A DNA stretch of 64,000 nucleotides from Linanthus parryae (lineage: Eukaryota; Streptophyta; Magnoliopsida; Ericales; Polemoniaceae), in NCBI GenBank assembly GCA_023055425.1, contig JALGPY010000002.1, forward strand, positions 121,470,088 to 121,534,087. Reading direction: 5' to 3'. The translations under genes were made by a program, and so were the position numbers. Below the pieces are notes generated by a model. It saw only the letters and a list, made by a program, of their open reading frames with translations. It was not told the DNA's origin and made no database searches. Shown piece by piece: positions 1-11,121 of this stretch. Position 1 is the stretch's first letter, and the number at the start of each line of letters is the position of its first letter.

Positions 1-1332
1 AAATAAAGATAGAAAATAAACAAAGAGTGTTTTGCAGAGATAAGTCTGAAAGTAAATTTCAAGTTTAAAAGGTTATTACTACCCCTTGGAGAATAGCAAT
101 GATGCTCATCTTCTACAGAATTAATATTATATGTGATTAGTTAGAACACAAGAAAGAGGGGGTTCAAAAAGTTTATGAAAATGTGATTTTTAGTGAAAAT
201 GCCAAGACTGGTCCTGAAATAGAGTTCCAGAAAACATGCAAGTTCAAATGACCGTTACTCATTATCCAAGAATGCTATGAATATGATTTGTTTTCTCCAA
301 GTGACCCCCTCTGAGTCTAGTTTCATGAAATTTAAGTTTAAAAATTTTACAGAGACCAAAGTATAAGATAGATCACGTTTTTCACACACTACACAGATTG
401 TATCAACATGCATGTTTCCCTAAAACCTCCAAATCTTGATCCAATCATTTATATGATACATGCAACTTGAAAAGCATGTTCCTATGCTCAAACACAGCCA
501 TTAAACATATAAAAAGAAATCAAACAAGAAATTTGAGGAATCAAGTGGTAAATTTTATAAAACACGAGTCCAAAGTCACAATTTCATGCTCTAGGCACAC
601 ATGCATCATCAAATCAAGAGATTTAAAACAAGACATGCTTCCAACAACTATTTTCACAAGATATGAAGGGGAAGATAAAGGAAAGAACACTTACTACCAA
701 CGCTTAGAGAGATTTTGGAGTTTTATAGAGTCTTGGAGTGCTTGATTTCTCCCTAGACTTGAAGCTCCTTCAATGGAAGAAGAGAGAAATGAGATAAGTG
801 AGTTTTTGAGGAAGAGGGTGATGTTTATGATGCCATCATTTTATTGGAAAATATTTAGGAGTTAGAGTGAGATATTTGAGGGTGGGAGGAGTGATGAAAT
901 GATGTGCTAGTGGTAGTGTGTGTGTGGGTTGCACCTTATATGCATAGGTGACTACACATGTGGGTATAGTTCCATAGGAAGAGGTAAGAGTAATTTTTTA
1001 CTAGTGTTGACTTTGGTAGTGGTGGGGAGGGAGGGACTTGAGAGAAATTACAACTCTCCCAACAAATTAGTTGGGGTGTAGAAATTGAAGTAGTAAGAAG
1101 TTGAGGGTTGGTAGGCAAATACTAAAAATTAAGGTAATAAGATTGCAAATGCAAGAGGGGTATTTTTGGAATTACCACTAAGTAACAAGTTTACTAGTAG
1201 TTTTTTTTTTTTTTTTGCTAACTTTAGAAACTATGAATTGAATTACTCAAGAACAACACAACTTTTCTAAATAACAAAATAGCCCCAAACGCAATACGAG
1301 GTATTTCACAAGGTGTTTTATAAAGTTTTGGG
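1..1332. other. Non-coding, unassigned
   Basis: No convincing coding region is seen on either strand; short open frames lack recognisable domains and have AT-rich composition. A T-run of about 17 lies near 1200. The stretch near 690-780 looks like the interior of a long plant LTR, but no end or TSD is visible. Confidence 0.4.
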
Positions 1333-1398
1333 AGTGCCTAGGAAGTATAAAGTCAGTGGTCACCCTGATAGGAAAGAAATTTTGTAGAAAGTCAAGCT

Positions 1399-2061
1399 AT
1401 GTTTTTCTTGGAGGGAACCATTTCTGAACCAAAGCAGTTAAAACATTCTGTGTTTACCTGTGAAGCCAAAATTATGTTCTCAATCATTATGAGATGTGTA
1501 GTTACCACAGAGTATACCAAAGAGCTGGTGACAGACAAGGTGTTGATATTGATGTACCTGGTATGTCAAGGGTTTGAGGTAGACCTTCCTACTATTGTGA
1601 TGGAACATATGGTCTACGGTGTGACTAGGACTAGGAACCACTCCCTTCTTTATGCCAATGTCTTACTATTGTTTTTCAAGCACTTTGGAGTTTCTTTGAA
1701 GGATGAGGAGAAGATTAGTACTGGTTTTGGAGTAGTTGATGAGGAATCACTTCAAAGGATATGGATAATTGACACTGCAAAAGGGAAGTGGAAGTTTTAC
1801 TCAGAGTTGAATGCTAAGGAGTTGAAAGAGAAAGAGTTTATCAAACCTAGAGCTGCTTCAACCCCCAAAGTGTCTGGTAATCTGGACATTTCTCAAGTTC
1901 TAGATAGGGTTGAGGTTCTGGAAGATGGAGTTGAGGATTTAAGACATTTTTTATTTGATTTGTCCACTGAATTCACAAAGTTCAAAGGTTTGATGATCAA
2001 CGAACTTGACATCATCATCAAAGGTTTGGATCTGCAGAAAGTACCTTCTTCAGAGAGCTGA
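1399..2061 (+). CDS. Extra (env-like position) ORF of the SIRE-like element, plant-transposon-protein-like
   Basis: This frame of 220 codons sits where SIRE-type elements carry an additional ORF. Residues about 10-110 resemble the 'putative plant transposon protein' family: a hydrophobic alpha-helical segment, an EHM motif near residue 68, then FKHFGVSL. The C-terminal third is charged and probably helical, possibly coiled coil. There is no clear signal peptide or membrane anchor. The coding signal continues upstream (about 1300-1390, e.g. KVLGVPRKYKVSGHPD) but an in-frame stop separates it, so the start at 1399 is only the first Met after that stop and the gene is probably broken. Its function in the element is unknown. 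Confidence 0.5.
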   Translation: MFFLEGTISEPKQLKHSVFTCEAKIMFSIIMRCVVTTEYTKELVTDKVLILMYLVCQGFEVDLPTIVMEHMVYGVTRTRNHSLLYANVLLLFFKHFGVSLKDEEKISTGFGVVDEESLQRIWIIDTAKGKWKFYSELNAKELKEKEFIKPRAASTPKVSGNLDISQVLDRVEVLEDGVEDLRHFLFDLSTEFTKFKGLMINELDIIIKGLDLQKVPSSES

Positions 2062-2085
2062 AAAACCAACATTGATTCATAAGAG

Positions 2086-2497
2086 GTTCTAGGAGAAGCT
2101 CTTAAGAAGCAGAAGAAGAAGAAGAAGAAGAAGAAGAAGAAGAAGAAGAAGAAGAAGAAGAAGAAGAAGAAGAAGAAGAAGAAGAAGAAGAAGAAGAAGA
2201 AGAAAGAAATTCCTATTTTTCTTACATCAAAGGATCACTTTGAACAGTCTGAAGATGAGGCTGGTGCTGAAGAAACTGCTGCTGAGAATGCTGAAAAGGA
2301 GGCTGTTGATTTGGACAAGTTAGTTGATGAAGTTGTTGAGAAGATGCAGGCTGAAACTGAGTAAGCTCCTGATAAGAAAGCTGAAGAACAAGGAGAGCCA
2401 GGAGAAGAACAGGCTGAGGATGAAGAAGCTTCAGAGGAAGAGCAGGAGGAGGCTCAGAGCAAAGGCAAAGGAAAAACAAAATCTTCAAATCCATGAA
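2086..2497 (+). pseudogene. Lysine-rich and acidic C-terminal tail of the SIRE-like extra ORF
   Basis: After the stop at 2061, a second frame resumes: a poly-lysine run encoded by the AAG microsatellite, then an acidic segment rich in Glu/Ala (SEDEAGAEETAAENAEKEA) ending at a stop near 2362. A further acidic stretch (EEQGEPGEEQAEDEEASEEE, then SKGKGKTKSS) follows to about 2495. Together these look like one acidic, low-complexity C-terminal tail broken by the repeat and stop codons. No known domain is visible. Confidence 0.4.
2110..2204 (+). repeat. (AAG)n microsatellite
   Basis: About 95 nt of nearly uninterrupted AAG/GAA trinucleotide repeat, roughly 31 units. It lies within the former coding tail of the SIRE-like ORF, where it would encode poly-lysine. 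Confidence 0.95.
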
Positions 2498-2880
2498 ACC
2501 TATTCTCTCTATTTTTCTTCTGCTAAATCCTGAAGCTCTTTTGTTATTTTGTTTTCTTTTAAAACACTCTGAACAGATCCTACATTTCTTCTACTCTTTT
2601 GATGAAAGTCAAAAAGGGGGAGAAAGTTATGTGTTTTGATTATGTGTCTTGTGTTTTGTGTTAGTTTCTAGGATGTTTAGTTTTTTCTGGATTAAGGTTT
2701 TGTAATAATTCCTGTATATTGTAGGATGTTAGGATGCTATCTATGCTATTTTTTGGTTTTTTATTTTGATTTTTTAGTATTTGTTTTCTGCGATTTTGGG
2801 TTATCTGTGATTCTGTGAATATTACTTATGATTGTAAGTTGCAGGAAATCAGGATTTCAAATAGTGTGTTTTGTCTTTCA

Positions 2881-2893
2881 TTAAGGGGGAGAT
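2881..2893 (+). other. Polypurine tract of the SIRE-like element
   Basis: AAGGGGGAGA directly precedes the TG that starts the 3' LTR. This is the expected plus-strand priming site and sets the element's orientation. Confidence 0.6.
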
Positions 2894-4304
2894 TGATAAG
2901 CTGAAGCTCCTAGATATTATTTTGTGAATGTACATGCAGAGAGATTTGGTTCCTTGATGATGAAAGCCAGAAACAAAAGCAGACACTATTGCTAAGTACC
3001 AAAGCTTGAAAGCTTTCAGTTATTGTAGTTGTCCTTATATGTGTATTTGTCTAACTGTTTTTGTGCAGGTTTTTGTTTTGATATTGGATAACAATATAAA
3101 TGTCTTAGTAATATGTGTTCTAAGCTATAAAAAATGTAGAACTGAGTTGGATTAAAAATCCAAGTTCACTCTGATGAACTAGCAGGCAAAGCTTCAAAGC
3201 TTGGAGATTTTCTGGTTATTCTTTACTGCTAAGTTCATCTAATTATCTCTGTGTATGCATGTGATTTCTGTGAGACTTAGAACCTTTTATGAGTTGATTA
3301 TTGTCTAATAAAACTTGTTATATACTGGTAATTTAACATATTCAACAGTTTGATTATATAAATCTATTACAAGACAAATCTAGCCCAGTTTTCTCATGAA
3401 CTGTTAGCATACTGCTAAACAGATTTTGATGCTAGATTGTCTTGATGTTGTTTGATCTTGTGTGCTGAGTTTATGCAGGTCTGTTGGGCGTTCCAACGTC
3501 CATAAAAAAATCAGAAAGATATTCAAACATAGTTGTTGAAATAAGCATATCAAGGAAGAGGATTTATAGTTTTGAAGCAAGAGATACAAAGATTAAGACT
3601 GATCTTCTTGATATTTGAAGTGTGCTACAAATAGGAGATTTTATATCATTCAAATCTTCAGTTTCATCAGGCCATTGACATTGCAGAATCAAGATCATTC
3701 CTCAGATCAGAAGAACTCTTCCAGGCTTCATCAGCTTATTCTTTCTGAGTTCTTCTTCTTGTACTGAATTGTATTATTCATTCTACATTTCTGAAACCTC
3801 ACTAAACTTGGTAGTTTGGTTGTTCAAGTGAACAACAAGAGGTTCTTATTGTTTCAACAGGTTGTAGCCTGTAACTAGATAGGTTGGGAACCACAAGCTG
3901 TATAAGTGTAAGGTAGTTCACTTAGGCTTGAGATCTAGAGCTAAATCTGGGTGATTAATAAGAATTTGTGTTTGAATTCTGGAGGGATTAGATCCTCGGG
4001 CAGAGTCTAGGTCCAATTGTGACTGAACTCTATAAAAATCCTTGTGTCTCTGTTATTTACTTTTGCTATCTTTACATTCAGTTTAAACAGGAAGTTTCAA
4101 ATATTTGGAGCTTTCCAAATATCAAAGCTTTGAAGCCTCTATATCCTGTAGTTATATCTTTAAGTTTTCCAAATCTTTTTCAAAGCTTTGAGATATCAAC
4201 TTTTGCACAACTTAAGTTTCAAAAGACTGTGTTTTGACAAAAGTTAGCATACTCTATTCAACCCCCCCCCTTCTAGAGTATTTAGATCATGTATTACACC
4301 TACA
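2894..4304 (+). repeat. 3' LTR of the SIRE-like Copia element (about 1.41 kb)
   Basis: The block starts TGATAAGC right after the polypurine tract and ends ACCTACA. Near its end it has the CAACCCCCCCC-TTCTAG tract typical of SIRE-type LTRs. The right boundary is set where Copia gag sequence on the other strand begins. The partner LTR is outside the window, so the ends cannot be confirmed by alignment. Confidence 0.55.
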
Positions 4305-4319
4305 TTACAAACTTTCAGT

Positions 4320-5037
4320 TTGGTTCTTCTTGGTACACTCCCTTTTCCAGTGACCTTTCTCCTTGCAGTAGGCACAGACGTCCTATGGTAAGCTGGATCC
4401 TGCAAACCTCTTGTATCCCTTACCTTTTCCTGCTTTGACTATTAAACCAAACGCATAATGGTCACCTGAACCCTGTCATGCAGCCTTGTGCCTCAGTCTC
4501 CTGGTGTGAAGAGCATATCTAACCTATTCTAGGGTTATCGTATCTTTCACACCAATGAAAGATTGCACAAAACCCTCATACGATGGAGGTAGTGACACTA
4601 ACATAATTAAGGCCGCGTCCTCATCACTTATTTTCTCCTCACTATTACGCAATCAAAGCAGAATACTGTTCAGAATATCTAAGTGATCACTATTTGCGTA
4701 CCGTCAGACATTCGCAACCCGAATAGTCGTTGCTTGGGCATCAACTTGTTTGCCACAGATTTCTTCTTGTATAGCTCCTCCAACTTGACTCACAAAAGCA
4801 GCCGCCTTCTCCTGATCTGCGACACCGCTGATCACGTCGTCCGTTAGACACAACATGATCGTTGCGTGCGCCTTCTCCTAGATCTTCAGATAAGTGGATG
4901 TGTGTGTCCACGTTTCCCTTGGTGGACGCCAGAGGCTGCCAAATATCGTCGTGTTTCAACAACGCCTTCATCTTCATCTGCCACAGACTGAAACTGTTTC
5001 TCCCACTGAACTTCTCGATCTTCGTAGTACCCGACAT
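4320..5037 (-). pseudogene. Copia gag (UBN2-like domain and CCHC zinc knuckle), frameshifted
   Basis: The minus-strand start MSGTTKIEKFSGRNSFSLW is the usual N-terminus of plant Copia gag polyproteins, which package the element RNA in virus-like particles. After about 37 residues the homology moves to another frame (AHATIMLCLTDDVISGVAD, then an EEICGKQVDAQA-like segment), so at least one frameshift is present. Further on, a third segment gives a CX2CX4HX4C zinc knuckle (CAYCKEKGHWKREC) near 4330-4375. The gag is recognisable but cannot be translated in one frame. Confidence 0.65.
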
Positions 5038-5068
5038 CGTTTCTTGTTGAAACCCTAACCTGACCCGA

Positions 5069-5080
5069 GCTCTGATACCA
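5069..5080 (-). other. Primer-binding site, initiator Met-tRNA type
   Basis: On the minus strand the sequence is TGGTATCAGAGC, three bases after the CA end of the LTR and about 30 bases before gag. This is the standard Met-tRNA primer site of many plant LTR retrotransposons. Confidence 0.8.
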
Positions 5081-5083
5081 GTT

Positions 5084-5400
5084 TGTTATGAATCCGGTTA
5101 TCAAGCAAGAACGATAGCAAAAAATAAAGAAGGGGAGACAAGAAATTTAAAGTGGATAGCTAGTTTAAATACTAGCTACTACACAACCCGAACCTGATTT
5201 AATTGAGAGAAACAAACCTGAAACCGGATTACAATCACAAACACACACGCACGAATAAAGCTCTAACAAACTCACTGCTATGAAAAGCCTCTCCCGTGCA
5301 TGTGATGCTAGTGCTACTGGCCCCATTACAAAACAAAGAAAGCAATGCCTTTATATACTACCTAGTGTATTGCCGCCCCAAAGATGGAGTACCAAGTTTG
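5084..5400 (-). repeat. 5' LTR (partial call) of the minus-strand Copia element
   Basis: On the plus strand the LTR edge reads TGTTATGAATCC, i.e. ...CATAACA on the element strand just before the primer site. A minus-strand TATA-like stretch (TATATAAAGG) lies near 5350. The outer (U3) limit was not found, so the right coordinate is a minimum estimate. Confidence 0.45.
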
Positions 5401-6469
5401 GCTTTTTGACTTTTATTAATTATTTCATTCCTTTTTTGTTTTGTCTTGGACCTAAAGTTGTTACCAAAAAAAGATTCCAAGTCAAACTTCAACAAGTGTA
5501 CATGTTGTTGTTGTTTTTGGTTGTTGCTGAAGAAAAGAAGGAAGAGAAGAAGATGAAACAGAAGAAGAAAAGAAGAGTTGAGGTGGTAATGGGAGGATTG
5601 ATGGTGATGGTGTACGAGGTGATAGGAGTTGGCTGGAAAAAGGGTAGGTGTTGCAGGTCGGGTAAGGAGAAAAAGAGAGAAAAAAATGAAGGGAAAGGAA
5701 GGAGGGAGAAGATAGGGTGTGGCACGTGCAGCGGGCGGTGCGGTGGTCGGAATGCGACGACAATTAAACCCTGCTGAAAAATAGAACGCCACGATAATTG
5801 ACACGCGACGGGTGACAAAAATACACGAAAAAGAATAAATAAAAATATGGCGAGAAATAAATATAAGCACGGTGAACAATTTAAAACGCGATGTTAAATC
5901 TAATCCCAGGAAATTATTATGCGATAAAAGTAAATACGATTACAAACGGATACAACTTTTCTTGGATGGGATATGTAATTTTTAATGGTAAAAGAAAATT
6001 AGACTTATAAACGAACTTTAACTACTATAACAGAGTTTGATTGATAGAAACGGAACGTTTATTGACAACATAAATTTTGACAGCTAAAAGTTGTTTAACA
6101 GATATAAAAATGAATATGACAAATAAAATTAATTTCAACTAATATTTTACAAGAAATTCAAATGTTGTATTTGAGGAGATTCATAACCGTTTTATTTAAT
6201 AAAGTGTTATTAAAAAATAAATTTAAAGTTATAATTAAATTATTATTTAAAATAAAATAGCATTATTTAAAAGTAACTTTATAAGAGTTAATTTATTAGA
6301 ATAATAATAAACCAATAATCACTTACAACGCTTAGAGAAAATAAAATAAATAAATATGCACTATAGTAATTAACTAAAATACCCTCGCGAAAATCTAGAT
6401 CATGTATTAGCGGTTCAATTGAGAGAGGGTTTTCAAATCGATTGAAATTATGAATGTTCTATGACACGA
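5401..6469. other. Non-coding, AT-rich
   Basis: Low-complexity purine-rich stretches (5520-5720) make long but meaningless open frames on both strands; beyond about 5880 the sequence is very AT-rich. No gene, RNA or repeat edge could be supported. Confidence 0.5.
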
Positions 6470-7200
6470 ATTCTTACGTGTATACGCAAGTGCACGGTCA
6501 AAGTAATAAAGATGAGTATTACGCTCAGGTTGTCGAACACACAGGGACAGTCATGAGATTATTTAGCTAGACGATTAATTTATAAAGTTAAAGTAATCGG
6601 AGGAAGAATTGGTTGATTTAAGAGTTCGTCACCCTCAAACAATTGACTGAAATTTAGATAACAAGGTAGAATAATATTTTCGTATTTTTGAATATTGATT
6701 GTGAATTATCAATGATAAATAAGGAACTAGGTTCTATACGCATCCCCTAGATCGATTCACTTTCTCGGATTGCACCTAGAAACACATAACCTAGACTACG
6801 TTCTTAATCATATATATGCTCTTACAATCTTCTGTCGATCTCATGTAGAGCTACGCTAAAATTATGTCATCTGTCGATCCATAAACGGTGTCACCTGGCA
6901 TGTTTTACAATCAATTCTATGTAACGACCCAAACCTTAACACTTCTCATGTCGGTCCATCACGATACGGGATTTGCTTTCATACTTTACTCTTGGCTAAT
7001 CATTTTCACCTTTCAGTCCATCAATTTTCACCAAGTAGCAACTATGGTTTGAGACACTACAATTGCATAAAATAAAGTAAAAGAATGAAAGAAGAACGAA
7101 TTCTAGACCATATTAAGATGACAATTTCATGAATTAAAGCTAACAATTCAGCAAAAGTTCATGACCTAGGTTCAAACGTACGAACCTAGAAAAGTAATTA
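6470..7200 (-). repeat. Possible old Athila-like LTR fragment
   Basis: Around 6479-6560 the order 'cgcaagtgcacgg ... gtcgaacacacagggac' followed by an AT-rich stretch mirrors the terminal part of Athila-type LTRs, including the intact copies at 11602 and 18718, which read 'gggtcgatttccacaagg' at the same relative place. Similarity is only by pattern, and no TSD or second end was identified. Confidence 0.35.
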
Positions 7201-8735
7201 GCTACTCATAGTAACGTTATAGAGTTACATGTGATTTTCATAGATAAAAGAGGGAAAAATATCAAATGGTAAAAAATCCTTGGAGTCGTGACAAATACGA
7301 GCTCCGGCGGGATCCAAGTCTCCAGTTCGCCGTCCTCTTTTCATGCCTCTATCTTCTGTGTTGTTCTATTCTTGGCTCTCTTCTTCTTCTATTGCGTTGT
7401 TGTGTTGCTTATGCTCTGCTTCTTGCGTTTCTTTGATTCTTGGTGGTGCTTGCGGCCATGCCTGCTTGTTGTTCGGGAAAAGGCCAGGTCTGATTAATGA
7501 TGGTAGCAGGTTGTGGTGATTGCTTTGATGTTCTTGTAGGAGGTTGAATTGGTGGGTATTGGTGATACAGGTAGGTTGGTGATGGTGACTCAGAGGCTGG
7601 GTTTATTTTGAAGTTTCTTTGGCCATGGTGATTGTAGTTTCAAATAGTAATTGGTGATTTTGGGAGTTGGAGGTCAGGTTGTAGTTCAGTGTGAACTTGG
7701 TGGTTTGTGTACTGGTGGTGAAATGGGTTTGATTTGGTGAATATGGGTTGAAGTTCATAGTAGTTGGAAGTGGTAATGGTGATTGTGCCTTGAAGGAATT
7801 GGTTATGTGATGTTCATGGAGGTGTATTAGGTGGTTGGTTTGTGGGTTTCAATGGTAAGGGAGCAGGGTCGCTATTTGGTCTATGGTTATGATGGTTGGT
7901 TAGGTGATAGGAGGAGTTGTTGGGTTTAATTGGAATTGATTTGGAGTAGAAGGTAGGTGGTTATTATGGTGGTTGAGAATTGAATGGTGTTGTGCAGGTG
8001 AAGTGGTTAAATGGTTGATTTTCAGCAGCTTGTCCTTCTTCGACCATCATCTTTCATAGCCAATTTCTCGAGCTTCGTCTAATTTTTCAAGTTCGCTTTC
8101 ATCTCTGTTCCGTTCAGCTGAGCCTCCGGTACCTGTGTCACACACAACTACAAATACCGGGCATAAAATGTGACAATTATAGTTTAAATAAACTAGAAAA
8201 TGTCCGGACTATCAATTAAGCACACAAAGCTCAACTTTCACAAACTCCTCAAGATGATAGCATATTTCTAATCTAAATTACACGGAAATCACACAAAACA
8301 ATAAGCTTTCAAGTGTAAATATAACAGCGTAAACGGGGTTATCATTTTGTAACGGTCGGGATTCTTTGAGAATAAAAGCAAATGACTTAGGTGTTTTTAT
8401 TCCTTTACATCCGACTGGTTTTCAGAGAGAGAAAGGAGAAAAGGTTTAGCAGAGCATAAACTTTAACAAACTTGAAATTTTCTTCTCAGACCTTGAACCA
8501 AAGGAAACTTTGAATTTTTCAACCAAATAAGGTATTTTAGTGAAAATGCTATGTGTTTCCAAACATTTGAAAAACTATTTTAGGGATTTGCTAGTGTTTT
8601 AAAACAGGTCGGGAAAGACGTCGGAAAAACATTGACTCTACAATGAAGAAGGGCAAGAGATTGATCCAAAATTGACTCTTTGTAAACCAGGGTTTGGCTT
8701 TGTTTTTCCCCTTGCAGAAACAGATCTATCAAAAA
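7201..8735. other. Non-coding, unassigned
   Basis: A G/T-rich stretch (7500-8030) with many TGGTG-like words and no coding potential. A possible splice acceptor (ending CCTTGCAG near 8717) lies just before the PMD relic and may belong to its leader. TGTAACGACCC near 6915 and AACGGTCGGG near 8350 look like LTR-type termini but could not be paired. Confidence 0.4.
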
Positions 8736-9858
8736 ATGTCAAAGAGTAGAGTTGAGAAAACTGTCGTTCTTCCTAAAGGATTCTGGAGGAAAGCCCCTTT
8801 GTTTAATGGGTGCGATTACTACCACCCTCTTATTTGGGTATAATGAAAAGAAGGTGAATACTGCTGGATTCAAACACAAGCTTATTGGTAAGGTTCCCGT
8901 GAGGGATGATTGAGACATTATAGACTATTCATCGATTGGGTGTTGAGGCTTCGTACTACCCTTATTCTAAGGTTGACCGGTGCTCCTACCACACTGGCGT
9001 AAACTTCATGGAAGAATGGACAATGTATGTTCTAAAAAAGCATGGGGGTTTGTAAGAATTCAGGTATCTATGAAGTAGTTGGGGCTACCTAGGATTACAA
9101 GAACGCTCTTGGTACATGATTGACACGCTATTTTTGCGATGGTGTCCTACAACAAACACAATCCACTGTGCGGAGTACGAGGCTACCCCAACTTTGGAGG
9201 ATTTCTTTGATTTGATGGCCTTCACTTCACAGGGCTTCATCGATCCTCTTAGCGCCTCAAACTTAACAGAAGAATTGACTTCGTTCACCCCGCATGTCTG
9301 CTTCTATGGGAGATTGTGCAGGGTGATGACCAGGTGGAAAGGGAACTTTCTTGACCAAGAACAAGTATTCGCAACTTCCTCTCCAAATAATACTTGTAAG
9401 GGGTGGGTATTATACTTCTATAGGGACTACACACCTAAAGAGGCTCACTTAGGTCTAGCAATAGATGAAGGTCCTAACTATGTGGTGGGTGCGGGTTTCA
9501 ATGATACCCTATGCGGGTCTCTCTGTGTATGGCTCTTCATATTCATTATAGACGGAGCTACACATGACAGTGTGTTCATTCATATCCTTTCCTTAACTGT
9601 ACGGTTTTCCTCGGGGCACAGGCTTGCGCTGGCCTTGCTGTTCTTAGGCACTCAATATGCAAGGCTTGACCGGCTAGTTGAGGGTCTTTCAAAAGCATAC
9701 CTCGCTTCCCGGAGCAATTTTGGGGAGTCCCTCTGTGCTTCAGCTTGGAGAATTGCTCATAGTTCTGAACCGTCCTTTTTCTCTTTGCCTCCTTCTCCGC
9801 CGAGTAGACATTTGCTTTGCTCTTCAAGTGCACAAATCTATCGAAAACCTTCGCAATA
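8736..9858 (+). pseudogene. Broken plant mobile domain (PMD, 'aminotransferase-like') gene
   Basis: An ATG at 8736 opens MSKSRVEKTVV...LPKGFWRKAPLFNG and stops near 8842. Homology then moves between frames (a LGVEASYYPYSK / FMEEWTMYVLKKHGG segment near 8935-9050) and runs open from 9116 to 9858. That last part contains WCPTTNTIHCAEYEATPTLEDF and, further on, LALALLFLGTQYARLD, both fitting the PMD family (MAIN/MAIL1 relatives and transposon-borne copies). The N-terminal part matches the start of the open frame at 63678 residue for residue in several places (WRKAP; YYPY/YFPY; MEEW/MDEW). Stops and frameshifts make it a relic. An intron acceptor just upstream (AG at 8716-8717) parallels the layout at 63678. 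PMD proteins are implicated in meristem maintenance and gene silencing; this copy is probably transposon-derived. Confidence 0.6.
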
Positions 9859-10626
9859 ATGATATCACTAAATGGATTTGATGGGATTAGGGTTTTTCTT
9901 CAGTTTGACCCTCCTTATTATTGTGGCTAATATCCTTTTTTTTTTGAACATCACTCATTCCTTGTTTTTGTGATTTGGGCTCTCTTGGGGTCCAAACATT
10001 CAACTCATTTTTATTATAAACCGTAATTTCTTTATGGGCCTTACACTCATTTTGAAGGTCTGAGTTAATATTTTTTTATTTGGGCTTCACCATTTCCTTT
10101 TTGGGCTGTCTGGTTCTTCCACGAAATAGCCCATTTTACTTTCCTCCTCCAGTAAAGGTCGTCTTTGTTCTTTCTCAAAATTTTCTTTTGAAACCCTAGT
10201 TTCATTCACTAAAACAACGTAATCCTCATTATCCCTTTCTATCCACATGTCCCACATTGTATCGGAAACTCGTACCCTCATGAGTGATTCAAATTCTCGT
10301 CCTTTTATGTAATCTCCATTGTTGTAAAATCGTAATTTCGTCCTTACACGCGCCTTTCTTCTTCATCTTATTCGTCTTCGACATGCGCTTCCCTCTGTTT
10401 TTGTGTTTTCACTTTTCCGTTCATCAGCTGTTCTTTCTCCCTTTCCTTTTTCTGCTTCCGCTCGACCAATCTTTTCCCATACTTCCTCTTCTTTATTCTT
10501 CATAGTTTTCCTTATCTCCACCTTATTCTTCTTTTCCTCCTCTGTAAATTGTCAGAAGTTTGCTCTCATATCTAGGTTATAGCTTCGGTCCCATTCTTTC
10601 CCCGTTTTTGTGAATCTATGTTGGGT
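9859..10626. other. Non-coding, unassigned
   Basis: Pyrimidine-rich, no recognisable domain on either strand. A 64-codon minus-strand frame at 10087-10281 has no family resemblance that I can name. Confidence 0.4.
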
Positions 10627-11121
10627 GTCTGTGTAACACCCCACGTTTCCCGGGCCTTCCATTCCGAACCAGAGAGCTCGGAAGGGTGCTACTCAAAATG
10701 ATGCGGCGGAAATCAAGAACAACACATCCCATACTTATATACTACAATCTCATAATTTTCTTCAACACGACATATTACATACCAAAAACATGGTGAACAT
10801 TGTCTAGGTGTTCCATTTATTTAAAGATACTAACACAACTGGATTAGTCCACGAGCCCCTTAAGCCGAGCTCCTATCACCTACACCTGCGGGGGAAATAA
10901 ACAAAGACCGTAGTTTTTCTAAAGTCAGCAAGAAATGTTGAGTAAGTAAACACCCAAACGAGTAAACAGGATACGAGGCATATTTTCTTTTTAAAGACAA
11001 AATAATAATAAGTAATCAGATATGATAGTGCAAATGACCAAGATTGAGACAGTATAAATTTTCCAACTCTTTATTTGACATTCTCAACCAATTACCGTTT
11101 ATAGTTCCAATGGAACATTTT

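Larger units (their letters stand above)
1333..4304 (+). mobile_element. 3' portion of a SIRE-like Ty1/Copia retrotransposon
   Basis: Three parts lie in the order expected for the 3' end of a plus-strand SIRE/Maximus-type element: an ORF with a downstream acidic, lysine-rich tail, then a spacer with purine tracts (around 2613 and 2883), then an LTR-like block starting TGATAAGC and ending ACCTACA. The purine tract directly before the LTR fixes the orientation. SIRE elements are known to carry an extra ORF between pol and the 3' LTR, which matches the position of the 220-residue ORF here. No pol, 5' LTR or left TSD is in the window, so the left limit is approximate. Lineage assignment is inference from layout and the run AAGGGGGAGA. 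Confidence 0.6.
4305..5400 (-). mobile_element. 5' end of a Ty1/Copia element, minus strand, truncated by the SIRE-like LTR
   Basis: Read on the minus strand this is LTR, then a Met-tRNA primer site, then gag with a zinc knuckle, the canonical Copia 5' order. The gag stops just after its CCHC box, exactly where the SIRE-like LTR ends, so the SIRE-like element probably inserted here and the rest of this element lies to the left beyond the window. The right limit is approximate because the other LTR end was not found. Confidence 0.65.

Noticed and set aside
5280..5879. Overlapping long frames on both strands (165 and 173 codons)
   Set aside because: Produced by purine/pyrimidine-skewed low-complexity sequence; no family resemblance on either strand.
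9576..9833. Minus-strand 85-codon frame
   Set aside because: Antisense shadow of the PMD relic.
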